DNA of 64,000 nucleotides from Comamonadaceae bacterium (GTDB lineage: Bacteria > Pseudomonadota > Gammaproteobacteria > Burkholderiales > Burkholderiaceae_C), in contig JAIYAR010000018.1 of assembly GCA_027488985.1 (NCBI GenBank), positions 180,202 to 244,201 on the forward strand, written 5' to 3'. Below, piece after piece: positions 24,839 through 33,958 of the stretch (positions are counted from its first letter, which is position 1; each line of letters opens with the position of its first letter). A model generated the notes under the pieces. The model made no database searches. It saw only the letters and a list, made by a program, of their open reading frames with translations, and was not told where the DNA came from. Position numbers and translations under genes: made by a program.

Positions 24839-25402
24839 CTAGGGCTTGCAGCCGAACTGGCCCTTCTTGGTGTTTTCAAAGTAGCTCAAGTCGCCCTTAC
24901 AAACCGGCTTGGTGGCCGGAAGGGTGGTTCCCGGCTTGGCGGTGCAAGTGAAAGCGCCCGTTTTGGCATTGGGCTTACCGGAGATCTTCCAAGGTTTTTC
25001 GCACAGCTCTGCGGGTTTGGCAGGCGTTGCGGCCATCGCTGCGCCTGTGACTGTGATGTCCACGGCACGCTCAGGACCGCCGCAGTTGGGGCGATTCTGA
25101 ACATTCTTGCCCCCCAGCGTCACATGGTAAGAACCGGGCTTGTCAAAAGTGCGGGTGATCACCAAAGGCACAGGATTGTTGACGTCGCTGACAGCATCTT
25201 TGAATGTTCCGTCGCCGAATCCGACTACGAAGCCACAGTAGTTCCCACTGACGATATCGATATTGGCCGTGATGGTGACCGGCTCACCGACCTTGATCTG
25301 GGTGCTGGAAGCGGAAATGGTTCCGAGTACTTGCGCATGTGCGGCACATGCCAGCAAAAGGCTGGCGCTGACGGCAGAAAAACGTGTCATTTGACGGTTC
25401 AT
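24839..25402 (-). CDS. Exported cysteine-containing protein with PKD-like domain
   Basis: A 187-residue protein with a clear signal peptide (MNRQMTRFSAVSASLLLACAAHA, to about residue 23). An Ig/PKD-like stretch follows: TISASSTQIKVGEPVTITANI, FGDGTFKD and ITRTFDKPGSYHVTL. The second half carries ELCEKPW, FTCTAKPG, PVCKGDL and FGCKP. Six cysteines in the mature chain suggest disulphides in the periplasm. Not recognised beyond this; function unknown. MNRQ at 25402 was chosen over an upstream extension that lacks a signal peptide. The 180-base gap up to gshB holds no other gene. Confidence 0.65.
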   Translation of the reverse strand: MNRQMTRFSAVSASLLLACAAHAQVLGTISASSTQIKVGEPVTITANIDIVSGNYCGFVVGFGDGTFKDAVSDVNNPVPLVITRTFDKPGSYHVTLGGKNVQNRPNCGGPERAVDITVTGAAMAATPAKPAELCEKPWKISGKPNAKTGAFTCTAKPGTTLPATKPVCKGDLSYFENTKKGQFGCKP

Positions 25403-25582
25403 AGGGCTGGTTCTCCGGGGGGCATGCCGCGGCACCTGTGTGGGCTGCAGACCATGTTCACCTGATTCTGCGACCCGAACAACCCATTGGTACCAGCATG
25501 GACCCACCCCGGCCATGAAAAAACCGGGAAACGTGAAGAATTGCCCCCGGTGAGCGGTGTGAGGCCACCCTGTCCGTTAGAT

Positions 25583-26545
25583 TCAGTCAGCTGCCTGAGC
25601 CGCTTCCAGTGCATCCATGAACATGGCGGGCACATCAAACCCGGTCTGGTCGGTGATCTCCTGGAAGCAAGTCGGGCTGGTGACGTTGATTTCGGTCAGG
25701 CTGTCGCCGATGATGTCCAGCCCCACCAGCAGCAATCCCCGTGCGGCGAGGATGGGACCGAGCGCCACAGCAATCGCACGGTCACTGTCGGTGATCGGCC
25801 GGGCCACGCCCTTTCCGCCGGCTGCCAGGTTGCCGCGCACCTCGCCGCCCTGGGGAATGCGCGCCAGGCAGAACGGCACGGGCTTGCCGCCTATGACCAG
25901 CACCCGTTTGTCCCCTTCACTGATCGCGGGCAGGAACTTCTGCACCATCAAGGTCTGGGCACCGTCCTTATTGAGCGTCTCGATGATGCCGCCCAGATTC
26001 AGGCCGTCTTCTTTCACCCGAAAGATGCCCATGCCGCCCATGCCATCGAGGGGTTTCAAGATGATGTCGTGGTGCTCCGCATGGAAGCGGCGTACATCAT
26101 CCGCATCGCGGGTCACCAAGGTGGGGCCGATGAACTGGGGAAACTCCAGGATCGCCAGCTTCTCGGGGTGGTCGCGCAAGGCGCGAGGTTTGTTGAATAC
26201 TTTGGCACCCTCGCGCTCCGCTTGCTCCAGCAGATGTGTCGCGTAGAAGAACTCGCTGTCAAACGGCGGGTCCTTGCGCATAACCACACAGTCGAAGTCC
26301 TTGAGCGCCTGGGGCCGTTCGTCGGGCTTGCTCTGCGCGGCGGTAAACCACACATCCGGCTCGCCGGTGAGCGTGATGTCACGCACGAAAGCCGTTACCA
26401 CGCCCCCCCGTTGCCACATGATGTCCTTGGGCTCACAGACGCTGAGACGGTGACCCCGCTTCTGCGCCTCACGCATCATGGAAAACGTGGTGTCTTTATA
26501 AATCTTGAAGGATTCAAGCGGGTCAGCGACGAAAAGAATGTGCAT
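25583..26545 (-). CDS. gshB: Glutathione synthetase
   Basis: A 320-residue ATP-grasp enzyme that joins gamma-glutamylcysteine and glycine. MHILFVADPLESFKIYKDTTF at the N-terminus, RKDPPFDSEFFYATHLL, the ATP-binding KPLDGMGGMGIFRV loop and NVTSPTCFQEI at the C-terminus are all characteristic. The start is ATG 26545. It shares the strand with benE, kup and gshA. gshA lies 3.5 kb upstream rather than adjacent. Confidence 0.95.
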   Translation of the reverse strand: MHILFVADPLESFKIYKDTTFSMMREAQKRGHRLSVCEPKDIMWQRGGVVTAFVRDITLTGEPDVWFTAAQSKPDERPQALKDFDCVVMRKDPPFDSEFFYATHLLEQAEREGAKVFNKPRALRDHPEKLAILEFPQFIGPTLVTRDADDVRRFHAEHHDIILKPLDGMGGMGIFRVKEDGLNLGGIIETLNKDGAQTLMVQKFLPAISEGDKRVLVIGGKPVPFCLARIPQGGEVRGNLAAGGKGVARPITDSDRAIAVALGPILAARGLLLVGLDIIGDSLTEINVTSPTCFQEITDQTGFDVPAMFMDALEAAQAAD

Positions 26546-26603
26546 GCTGTTTCTTTGCAAAAAGGGGGGGCTTGTCAGGCACCGTGCCTGCCAAACCCAC
26601 TGG

Positions 26604-27821
26604 TCAGTCCTTGGCTTGCGGCGCGCGGGCTACATGTTGCACCAAAAGTGCAAACACCCCCGCCACCACGCCCCAAAAGGCGGAACCCACACCGGCAATT
26701 ACCACCCCACTGAGTGTGACCAGAAAAGTAATGAGTGCCGCTTCACGGTTGCGCTCGTCCTGCAACGCGGAATGCATGGCACCACCAATGGTGCCCAAGA
26801 GGGCCAACCCGGCTATCGCCGCCACCAGTTCTTTGGGAAAGGCGGTCAACACACCGGTAATGGCCGCACCAAAGAGACCAATCACCACATAAATCGCACC
26901 ACAGGAAGCAGCCGCTGTGTAGCGGCGCGCCGGGTTGGTGTGGGCTTCCGGCCCCATACAGATGGCAGCGGTGATGGCGCTCAGGTTCAGCGCGAAAGCC
27001 CCGAAAGGTGCCAACACCAGGGTCATCAGCCCGGTCAGGGTAATGACTTTGGAGATGGGAATACCCGTATCGCCGCCTTGTGCATGACGGTCGGCAAAGC
27101 CGGCCGCTTGTATAGCCGCGACGCCAGGGAGGTTCTGCGAAGCCATGGTCACGACAAACAAAGGCAAAGACATACTGATGAATGCCGCCATTGAGAACGC
27201 AGGTGCAACAAATACCGGCATCGTCAAGCCAAAGTGGATGTTTGCGCCCGTAAATTCTGCGCGAGCAGCTACAAAAATAATAGCTACCAGCAGAGTGAGC
27301 GGTACTGTATACCGGGGCAAAAAGCGCTTACCGAGCAGGTAAGTCACCAGCATCAGAGTCACCAAGGGCAATGCGGTTTGGGCGGCGGCAAAACCTTGCA
27401 AGCCGAAACGAGCCAATACACCGGCGAGCAAGGCTGAGGCTAGCGCCAGGGGAATGCGGTTCATGACACGCTCGAACCAACCGGTGGCTCCAGCCACGGT
27501 GATGAGTACCGCGCACAACATGAACGCACCCACACCATCGGCCATGTTGAATCCGCCTGCGGTCGCCGCGGTGGCCAGCACTGCCGCGCCGGGCGTGCTC
27601 CATGCGACCATGACCGGCTTCTTCCACCACAGGGAGGGCAACAAAGAGCAAAGTCCCATGCCGATACCCAGCGCCCACATCCACGAGGCGACCATCTCGG
27701 GCGTTGCGCCCAAGGCCAGTGCCGCCTGAAACACAATCGCCACCGAGCTGGTAAAGCCCACCAGCACCGCCACAAAACCGGCAGTGAACGCCGAGAGACT
27801 CAGGTCTTTGAAAAATCGCAT
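26604..27821 (-). CDS. benE: BenE-family benzoate/H+ symporter-like transporter
   Basis: A 405-residue protein with about 12 membrane helices. Family pieces are AFTAGFVAVLVGFTSSVAIVFQAA, WSTPGAAVLATA, SLPLFVVTMASQNLPGVAAIQAAGF and AAICMGPEAHTNPARRYTAA. BenE moves benzoate inward with protons, but no benzoate catabolic genes are nearby, so the substrate is open. Residues VAIIFVAARAEFTGAN near position 195 are encoded by a copy of dispersed repeat A, in frame. The start at ATG 27821 fits family length; the longer open frame is rejected. Confidence 0.85.
   Translation of the reverse strand: MRFFKDLSLSAFTAGFVAVLVGFTSSVAIVFQAALALGATPEMVASWMWALGIGMGLCSLLPSLWWKKPVMVAWSTPGAAVLATAATAGGFNMADGVGAFMLCAVLITVAGATGWFERVMNRIPLALASALLAGVLARFGLQGFAAAQTALPLVTLMLVTYLLGKRFLPRYTVPLTLLVAIIFVAARAEFTGANIHFGLTMPVFVAPAFSMAAFISMSLPLFVVTMASQNLPGVAAIQAAGFADRHAQGGDTGIPISKVITLTGLMTLVLAPFGAFALNLSAITAAICMGPEAHTNPARRYTAAASCGAIYVVIGLFGAAITGVLTAFPKELVAAIAGLALLGTIGGAMHSALQDERNREAALITFLVTLSGVVIAGVGSAFWGVVAGVFALLVQHVARAPQAKD
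27241..27284 (-). repeat. Dispersed repeat family A, copy inside benE
   Basis: On the minus strand: gctattatttttgtagctgc, tcgcgcagaatttacgggcg. This is among the closest matches to the family consensus, yet it lies within a membrane-protein reading frame and is translated as AIIFVAARAEFTGA. Confidence 0.72.
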
Positions 27822-27839
27822 TCCCGCATTGTCAGCGAT

Positions 27840-27960
27840 GCGGGCAGCGCCCCGCGCAGCGACGGAGCACGGGGGCCAGGTGTCACCGCCGGGCCGCCCC
27901 AAGGTGAAACACGCCCCCACAGGGGGCAGCGCCCCGCGCAGCGGCGGAGCGTGGGGGCCT
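27840..27960 (+). repeat. Dispersed repeat family B, partial copy followed by full copy
   Basis: A GC-rich element: CAGCGCCCCGCGCAGCGACG near 27844, then a complete unit from 27889 (ccgggccgccccaaggtgaa ... cacagggggcagcgccccgc ... gtgggggcct). It fills most of the 137-base gap between kup and benE. Its right edge merges with the kup stop codon. A related copy in the opposite orientation is at 36200-36299. Confidence 0.65.
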
Positions 27961-29827
27961 AAATTTCAATCTTGGAGCCCAGCTCCACCACGGAGTTGTT
28001 GGGCAGGTTCAGAAAGTCCGCTGCAGCGCTGGCGTTGTGGTGCATTTGCGCAAACAACTTTTCACGCCATGGCGCCATGCCTTCACCCAGGGTGGGCACC
28101 ACGGTGTCACGCGACAGGAAATAACTTGTGGACATCGCATCCAGTGCGCAACCGCGGCCACGCATCTGTTCCAGCGCTTTGGGCACATCGGGGTCGTTCT
28201 TGAAACCGTAATTGATAATGACCTGCCAGCAATCATGGCCGAGCGACTCGATCTGCAGGCGTTTGTCCAATCCGATCCACGGCACTTCGTGGCTCTTGAC
28301 CGTCACAAACAAATTATTGGCATGCAACACCTTGTTGTGTTTCAGGTTATGCAGCAGGGCGTTAGGCACACTGCCTTTGTCCGCCGTCAAAAACACGGCC
28401 GTTCCTTCAACGCGAGCCGGTGGGCTGACAAAGACGGCCTCCAGAAAACTCGACAGATCCAGCGAATCGGCACGCAGCTTTTCGTTCAGCATCCGGCGAC
28501 CGTCCTTCCAGGTCACCATGAGCGTAAAGATTGCGCCGCCGATAGCCAGGGGGAACCAACCGCCTTCAAACAGCTTCAGCATATTGGAGGCCCAGAAGGC
28601 GAAGTCCACCACGAAGAAGAATCCCGTCGCACCAACGCACAGCCACAGCGGGTACTTCCAGTTGTAGCGGATGACATAGAACGTCAGGATGGTCGTGATC
28701 AGCATGTCGGTACAGACCGCAATACCGTAGGCGGCCGCCAGATTGCTGGATGACTTGAACATCACCACCGCCAGCACAATGGCCACGAACAAGCCCCAAT
28801 TCACAAAGGGCATATAGATCTGTCCAGTGTCTTTAACGCTGGTGTGGTCAATCCGCAAACGGGGCAGGTAGCCCAATTGGATGACCTGTTTGGTCACGGA
28901 GAACGCGCCCGAGATCAAGGCCTGCGACGCGATGACGGTCGCCATGGTGGCAAGGCCGACCAAGGGCACCAGGGCCCAGTCAGGCGCCATCAAATAAAAC
29001 GGGTTTTTGACAGCTTCCGGGTGGTCCAGCAGCAAGGCGCCTTGACCGAAGTAGTTCAGGGTGAGCGCCGGCATGACGATAGAAAACCAGGCGAGCCGGA
29101 TCGGTTTTTTCCCGAAATGCCCCATGTCGGCATACAGGGCCTCTCCGCCGGTCACACACAGGACCACCGCACCCAGAATGATGAAAGTGGTGCCGGGGTT
29201 GTTCCACATAAAGCCCAAGGCGTAATGCGGGCTGATCGCCCACAAGATGCGCGGCTGGTCAATGATGTGGCTCACACCAAGGACGGCAATCGTGACAAAC
29301 CAGACCACGGTGATCGGACCGAAGAATTTGCCAATACCGGCGGTGCCCCGCTTTTGCACGGCAAACAGGCAAAACAAAATGACCAGCGTGAGCGGGATCA
29401 CAAAACGCTTGAAGCCCGGGGAAATCACCTCCAGACCCTCCACGGCGGAGAGCACCGAAATGGCCGGGGTAATCACCCCGTCACCGTAGAACAAGCAGGT
29501 GCCGAAGATGCCCAACAGCAGCAATACCCGACGCAACTGCGGTTTGTCTTTCACGGACTGCGAAGCCAGGGCCAACATGGCCACCAACCCGCCTTCACCA
29601 TGGTTGTCGGCGCGCAGCACCAGCACCACGTACTTGATGGAGACGATGACCGTCAGGGTCCAGAAAAAGATGGAAAGGATGCCGTAGACATTGGCTTCGG
29701 TGAAAGGCACATGGCCGGACCCGAAGACCTCTTTCAAGGCGTACAACACGCTGGTGCCGATGTCGCCGTATACAACGCCGATGGCACCGAGGGTGAGTGC
29801 CGCGAGAGACGATTTGGATGCTGACAC
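27959..29827 (-). CDS. kup: Kup-family low-affinity potassium uptake protein
   Basis: A 622-residue K+/H+ symporter, the normal length. The N-terminal [20 protein letters not shown] is the Kup hallmark (with V where P is usual, GTSPLY). [20 protein letters not shown] and [16 protein letters not shown] follow, with 12 membrane helices to about residue 440 and a C-terminal cytosolic domain. The start is a GTG at 29827; no Shine-Dalgarno is visible, because a hairpin with a T5 tract abuts it. The frame is closed 90 bases further up, so no other start is available. Confidence 0.95.
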   Translation of the reverse strand: MSASKSSLAALTLGAIGVVYGDIGTSVLYALKEVFGSGHVPFTEANVYGILSIFFWTLTVIVSIKYVVLVLRADNHGEGGLVAMLALASQSVKDKPQLRRVLLLLGIFGTCLFYGDGVITPAISVLSAVEGLEVISPGFKRFVIPLTLVILFCLFAVQKRGTAGIGKFFGPITVVWFVTIAVLGVSHIIDQPRILWAISPHYALGFMWNNPGTTFIILGAVVLCVTGGEALYADMGHFGKKPIRLAWFSIVMPALTLNYFGQGALLLDHPEAVKNPFYLMAPDWALVPLVGLATMATVIASQALISGAFSVTKQVIQLGYLPRLRIDHTSVKDTGQIYMPFVNWGLFVAIVLAVVMFKSSSNLAAAYGIAVCTDMLITTILTFYVIRYNWKYPLWLCVGATGFFFVVDFAFWASNMLKLFEGGWFPLAIGGAIFTLMVTWKDGRRMLNEKLRADSLDLSSFLEAVFVSPPARVEGTAVFLTADKGSVPNALLHNLKHNKVLHANNLFVTVKSHEVPWIGLDKRLQIESLGHDCWQVIINYGFKNDPDVPKALEQMRGRGCALDAMSTSYFLSRDTVVPTLGEGMAPWREKLFAQMHHNASAAADFLNLPNNSVVELGSKIEI

Positions 29828-29858
29828 AAAAACACCCGGCCTGCGATGGACACCGGGT
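29828..29858 (-). terminator. Terminator-like hairpin abutting the kup start
   Basis: On the minus strand ACCCGG (29858-29853) pairs with CCGGGT (29839-29834), followed by G and TTTTT directly before the GTG start. A second GC-rich hairpin lies further upstream in the same 171-base gap between gshA and kup (ccccgcaaaggtcgccgcaa then gggg, about 29897-29920). It could end gshA transcription or act as a kup leader element. Confidence 0.5.
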
Positions 29859-29998
29859 TCCGTTCCTTGAGGGATCGCTATTTTGCTCCCCGCAAAGGTC
29901 GCCGCAAGGGGCTAATTCTCTAATCGCAAGGTTTTCGCTGTCTTGTTGCAGCGCAACAACTGGACCGCCGCCCCACGTGTTGCAGGGCTTGACGGCGC

Positions 29999-31285
29999 TC
30001 AGTCGTAGCGCTCTGCGTCCGGATCGGTGGCTTCCAGTTCATAACTGGCGGCCAACATGGCCAACCGACCGATCACGCCATACATATAGAAGCGATTCGG
30101 GGCACTTGCACCCGGGCGCACCCCGGGTTGAGGTAAGTGCGTACTCTCGGCGAAAGCCAATGGCACATAGCTGGAGCCGGGTGCGCTGAGGTTTTCATCC
30201 ACCCCGCGCTCTGCATGCATCCGGTAGAAGCCTCCGACCACATACCGGTCCATCAGGTACACCACGGGTTCGGCCACGGCATCGTTAATCCGCTCATTGG
30301 TGAGCACACCTTCCTGAAGGATGAGCTCCAGGGGATCGGGTGCATCCTCCACTCCGGCGCCCATTTTGCGCAGCTTGGCTTCGAGATCTTTGGTGTCCCG
30401 TACCGACAGGATGGTATTGCCACTGGTCCGGTTATCGGCCTTGATCACGAGGAAGGGCTTTTCCTTGATGCCGTATTCCTTGTACTTCTTTTTTACTTTG
30501 GTGAGCATGCCGTCGATGCGGCTGGCCAGAGCGGCCAGGCCCTCGGGGGTACGCAAGTCCGCCACGCCGTACTTCTCGTACATGGGTGTGATCAGCCAGT
30601 GATCCACGCCGATAAGCTTGCCGAAGCGCTTTGCGACTTCTTCATAACAACGGAAGTGGGTGCTCTTGCGACGGGTGGTCCAGCTGGCGTGCAAGGGGGG
30701 CAACAGGTACTGCTCGTGCAGGTCTTCCAAGATACCGGGCACACCGGCACGCAAGTCGTTGTTCAGCAGGATGGTGCAAGGATCGAAATCCTTGACGCCC
30801 AAACGCCCTTTGGAGCGAACCACCGGCTCGAGCGTGATGGACTCGCCGTCCGGCAGCTCGATGGTGGTGCTTTTCTTGATGTCGGGGCTGATGGAGCCGA
30901 TGCGCACATTCAATCCGGCCATGTTGAAAATGCGGCGCAACTGCGCCAGATTCATCAAGTAGAAGGTGCTGCGGCTGTTATTTTCTGGAACGATCAGCAG
31001 ATTGCGGGCTTCGGGGCAGATCTTTTCAATCGCGGCTTGGGCGGCCTGCACAGCCAGCGGCAACATGGCGGGAGTAAGGTTGTTCCAGCCGCCGGGGAAG
31101 AAGTTGGTGTCGACCGGCGCCAGCTTGAAACCCGCATTGCGTACGTCTACCGCCGTGTAAAACGGGGGCGTGTGCTCCATCCACTCGAGGCGGAACCAGC
31201 GCTCGATGGCTGGCATGGAGTCCAGCACTCGCTGCTCCAGTTCGTTGATGGGCCCGGTCAGGGCGGTAATGAGATGCGGGACCAT
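29999..31285 (-). CDS. gshA: Glutamate-cysteine ligase, proteobacterial type
   Basis: A 428-residue enzyme for the first step of glutathione synthesis, of the ATP-grasp-like class found in beta- and gammaproteobacteria rather than the E. coli type. Supporting stretches are VDTNFFPGGWNNL, VPENNSRSTFYLMNLA, KDFDPCTILLNNDL, KKKYKEYGIKEKPFLVIKADN and MYGVIGRLAMLAASYELEATD at the C-terminus. The start is ATG 31285. An 18-base-long hairpin arm pair (31309-31338) lies just upstream. Confidence 0.92.
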   Translation of the reverse strand: MVPHLITALTGPINELEQRVLDSMPAIERWFRLEWMEHTPPFYTAVDVRNAGFKLAPVDTNFFPGGWNNLTPAMLPLAVQAAQAAIEKICPEARNLLIVPENNSRSTFYLMNLAQLRRIFNMAGLNVRIGSISPDIKKSTTIELPDGESITLEPVVRSKGRLGVKDFDPCTILLNNDLRAGVPGILEDLHEQYLLPPLHASWTTRRKSTHFRCYEEVAKRFGKLIGVDHWLITPMYEKYGVADLRTPEGLAALASRIDGMLTKVKKKYKEYGIKEKPFLVIKADNRTSGNTILSVRDTKDLEAKLRKMGAGVEDAPDPLELILQEGVLTNERINDAVAEPVVYLMDRYVVGGFYRMHAERGVDENLSAPGSSYVPLAFAESTHLPQPGVRPGASAPNRFYMYGVIGRLAMLAASYELEATDPDAERYD

Positions 31286-31308
31286 GCGCTGTTGGCTTTC
31301 TTTGAATG

Positions 31309-31338
31309 AAGGTGCACACCTTCGGGGAGGTGCACCTT
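31309..31338. promoter_or_regulatory. Perfect 9-bp inverted repeat upstream of gshA
   Basis: AAGGTGCAC (31309-31317) and GTGCACCTT (31330-31338) enclose ACCTTCGGGGAG, so an RNA hairpin would close on a CUUCGG-type tetraloop. It lies 24-53 bases before the gshA start and 43 bases after the diguanylate cyclase stop. No T-run follows on the minus strand. It may be a weak terminator, an mRNA stabiliser or a protein-binding site. Confidence 0.5.
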
Positions 31339-31380
31339 CATATGGGAGTGACCAACCAGTTTACAACATGACCGAATCGA

Positions 31381-32418
31381 CTAAAACAACTCCGTAGATC
31401 CGTAACGCATGTCTTTGATCAAACCACGCTGCAACAGGTCTCCATGGGATTGGACCTGATTGCGGCCCATTTCTTTGGCACAGTACAAGGCACGGTCCGC
31501 GCGACCGATGTTTTCGGAGGGCGATCGCGACGGATCAATGATCGTGTAGCCCACGCTGACCGTCACCTTTTCCACCTGCGGGAAAAAATGCGCCTCGACT
31601 TTGGTCCGCACACGCTCAAACAGGGCGTGCATCGCTTGCGCTGATTCAGCCCCCGCAACCACCAGAAACTCCTCCCCGCCATAGCGGTACACAGGGTCGC
31701 TCTTGCGGAAACAGCTGGAGATCAATCGCGAGACCAACAGCAGAATTTCATCGCCCAGGATGTGTCCGTAATCGTCGTTCACTTTCTTGAAGTGATCAAT
31801 GTCGATCACAGCGAGCGCGTACATCTGCACCACACTGCTGCGGCGCGCATCTGCCTGGCTGGCGCCCCTCCCCAGGACCGACCACATCCGGTCGATATTC
31901 AGGTCCATCGCATGGCGGTTGTACAAGCCGGTCAGGCGGTCGCGCTGGCTTTCATCGAGGAGTGCATGGTAGTTGGAGTACACCCGCAAAATGCCGTTGA
32001 TCAGTTCCTGATCATGCTCACCCATGGGCTTGCTCAGGCGCATGCTGATCAGGCCACTCAAGCCCAGTGAGCCCATCAGGGGAAACATTTGGAGCCCACC
32101 GCTTTCCGTGCGACGGGCAGCAGGCTTGAGGCTAAGGACCACGGTTTGTGCAAGACTGCGCACGTCTTCCGGGACTTCGATGTTCGAGTAGACCGTATCG
32201 ACCTGCTCGGTATCGCGTCCCATGCTTCCACCGCGCACCTCAATCTGGCGGTAGTAATGCAGTACCTTGGAAACCTCGTGATTGGCATCTAGTGTCCATA
32301 GCGACAGGTCTTCGACATGGACTGTGGAGCCTATGGCCCGCAAGAGACTGTGCTCGATCGCGACAAAGTCGCGGGTGGCGGTAATTTTCTCCAGTTTGGA
32401 GAGAAGCGAGATGCTCAC
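31381..32418 (-). CDS. GGDEF diguanylate cyclase
   Basis: A 345-residue soluble protein. Residues 1-165 form an unassigned, possibly GAF-like sensory region. The GGDEF domain starts at DRLTGLYNRHAMD, contains DIDHFKKVNDDYGH and the active site RYGGEEF. RKSD lies exactly five residues before GGEEF, an intact RxxD inhibitory site, so product feedback by c-di-GMP is expected. No EAL domain is present. It makes c-di-GMP from GTP in the cytosol and could feed the LapA-type adhesin system 26 kb away, but this is inference. Confidence 0.9.
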   Translation of the reverse strand: MSISLLSKLEKITATRDFVAIEHSLLRAIGSTVHVEDLSLWTLDANHEVSKVLHYYRQIEVRGGSMGRDTEQVDTVYSNIEVPEDVRSLAQTVVLSLKPAARRTESGGLQMFPLMGSLGLSGLISMRLSKPMGEHDQELINGILRVYSNYHALLDESQRDRLTGLYNRHAMDLNIDRMWSVLGRGASQADARRSSVVQMYALAVIDIDHFKKVNDDYGHILGDEILLLVSRLISSCFRKSDPVYRYGGEEFLVVAGAESAQAMHALFERVRTKVEAHFFPQVEKVTVSVGYTIIDPSRSPSENIGRADRALYCAKEMGRNQVQSHGDLLQRGLIKDMRYGSTELF

Positions 32419-32441
32419 GTTGTTGACTTTCCGGTTCCAAC

Positions 32442-32458
32442 TGCGCTTATGAAGCGCA
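32442..32458. promoter_or_regulatory. Short perfect inverted repeat in the GGDEF-proA gap
   Basis: TGCGCTT-ATG-AAGCGCA lies 24 bases upstream of the diguanylate cyclase start, inside the 155-base gap 32419-32573. The rest of the gap holds nothing I can name. The repeat could be an operator or a short mRNA hairpin. Confidence 0.35.
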
Positions 32459-32573
32459 TGTTTTGTAAAGCGTCTTGCTAGTCGCCTAAGTTACACCCGG
32501 AAAACAGCCAAAACAAGGAAATATTCCACAACTAGGGTTTCTCAGTACAGGAAGTAGAGGGCTTACTCCCAAT

Positions 32574-33896
32574 TCATTTCCGCACTTCGCCCTCACCCAG
32601 CACCACGTACTTCAGGGACGTGAGACCTTCAATACCCACGGGGCCGCGGGCATGGAATTTGTCGGTGCTGATACCGATTTCAGCCCCCAAGCCATACTCA
32701 AAACCATCGGCAAAGCGGGTGCTGGCATTCACCATCACGCTGGCGGAATCCACCTCGCGCAAAAACCGTTGGGCATGCACGTGGTTGGTGGTGAGAATGG
32801 CGTCGGTATGGTGGCTGCTGTATCGGTTGATATGCGCAATGGCCTCGTCCACACCGGCCACCACTTTCACACTGACGATGGGCGCAAGGTACTCCTCGTA
32901 CCAGTCTTGCTCGGTAGCAGGCACCAGTTTTGCTCCTGAATCGGTAGCTGCTTGCGCAGTATCCACGGGCGCCAGCAGCAATTTTCCTTGCAAAACAGCC
33001 AGCGCCTCGGGGTCGCAGCGCATCTCTACGCCCTTGTCGGCGTAGACCTTGCCGATCAAGGGCAGGAACTCAGCGGCCACACCTCGTGCCACCAGCAGAC
33101 CCTCAGTCGCATTGCAGGGGCTGTACTTGTTGGTCTTGGCGTTGTCCGCCACCTTGACGGCCATAGCGATGTCGCAAGGGTCGTCCACATAAGTGTGGCA
33201 ATTGCCGTCCAGGTGCTTGATGACAGGCACCTTGGCATCGCGGCTGATGCGTTCGATGAGGCCCTTGCCACCGCGGGGAATGATCACGTCCACAAACTGT
33301 GGCATGGCAATCAACTGCCCCACCACTTCACGGTCGGTGGTCTGCACCAGCTGCACGGCGTCTGAAGGCAAACCGCTCTCAGTGAGCGCCTGTTGCACCA
33401 GCTTGGCCAGCGCCTTGTTGGAGTCAATCGCCTCCGAGCCACCGCGCAAGATGCTGGCGTTGCCGCTCTTGATGGAGAGGCTGGCGGCCTCGATGGTCAC
33501 GTTCGGGCGGCTCTCGAAAATCATGCCGAACACACCGATGGGCACTCGCATCTGGCCCACGCGGATACCGCTGGGCTGCTGTTTCATGCCGATAATTTCG
33601 CCGATCACATCGGCCATGGCGGCCAGTTGCTCGCAACCTTCGGCGCAGGTTTCCAGCACCTTGGGGGTAAGTTTCAGGCGATCCACCATGGGAGCAGACA
33701 GTCCATTGGCCACCGCGCGCTCAATGTCCTTGGCGTTGTCCACCTGCAAGGCCTGGGTGTTCTCGCGCAGCAGCTCCGCCAGGCGGCGAAGCGCTCTGTT
33801 TTTCATAGCTGCCGGCGCACGCGCCATCAGCGCGGATGCCACTTTTGCTTGTGAACCAAGGGCCAGGGTGTATTCGGTGGTGTTGGTGGCGTTCAT
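32574..33896 (-). CDS. proA: Gamma-glutamyl phosphate reductase
   Basis: A 440-residue enzyme that reduces gamma-glutamyl phosphate to glutamate semialdehyde in proline synthesis. Family pieces are [49 protein letters not shown], the nucleophile region [11 protein letters not shown], and the C-terminal [17 protein letters not shown]. The start at ATG 33896 is chosen over 33959. Residues near 310-325 ([19 protein letters not shown]) are encoded opposite a copy of repeat A. proB is not in the window. Confidence 0.96.
   Translation of the reverse strand: MNATNTTEYTLALGSQAKVASALMARAPAAMKNRALRRLAELLRENTQALQVDNAKDIERAVANGLSAPMVDRLKLTPKVLETCAEGCEQLAAMADVIGEIIGMKQQPSGIRVGQMRVPIGVFGMIFESRPNVTIEAASLSIKSGNASILRGGSEAIDSNKALAKLVQQALTESGLPSDAVQLVQTTDREVVGQLIAMPQFVDVIIPRGGKGLIERISRDAKVPVIKHLDGNCHTYVDDPCDIAMAVKVADNAKTNKYSPCNATEGLLVARGVAAEFLPLIGKVYADKGVEMRCDPEALAVLQGKLLLAPVDTAQAATDSGAKLVPATEQDWYEEYLAPIVSVKVVAGVDEAIAHINRYSSHHTDAILTTNHVHAQRFLREVDSASVMVNASTRFADGFEYGLGAEIGISTDKFHARGPVGIEGLTSLKYVVLGEGEVRK
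32932..32985 (+). repeat. Dispersed repeat family A, copy inside proA (antisense to gene)
   Basis: On the plus strand gctcctgaatcggtagctgc, ttgcgcagtatccacgggcg, ccagcagcaatttt. It aligns with the consensus across the core and the right half but is more diverged at the left end. ProA is read through its complement without a frame break. Confidence 0.6.
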
Positions 33897-33958
33897 GGGC
33901 TGATTTTCGCAGATGTCTAGGCGCGGGGCATTCCAACCGCTTTCTCTAGAATTCATCA

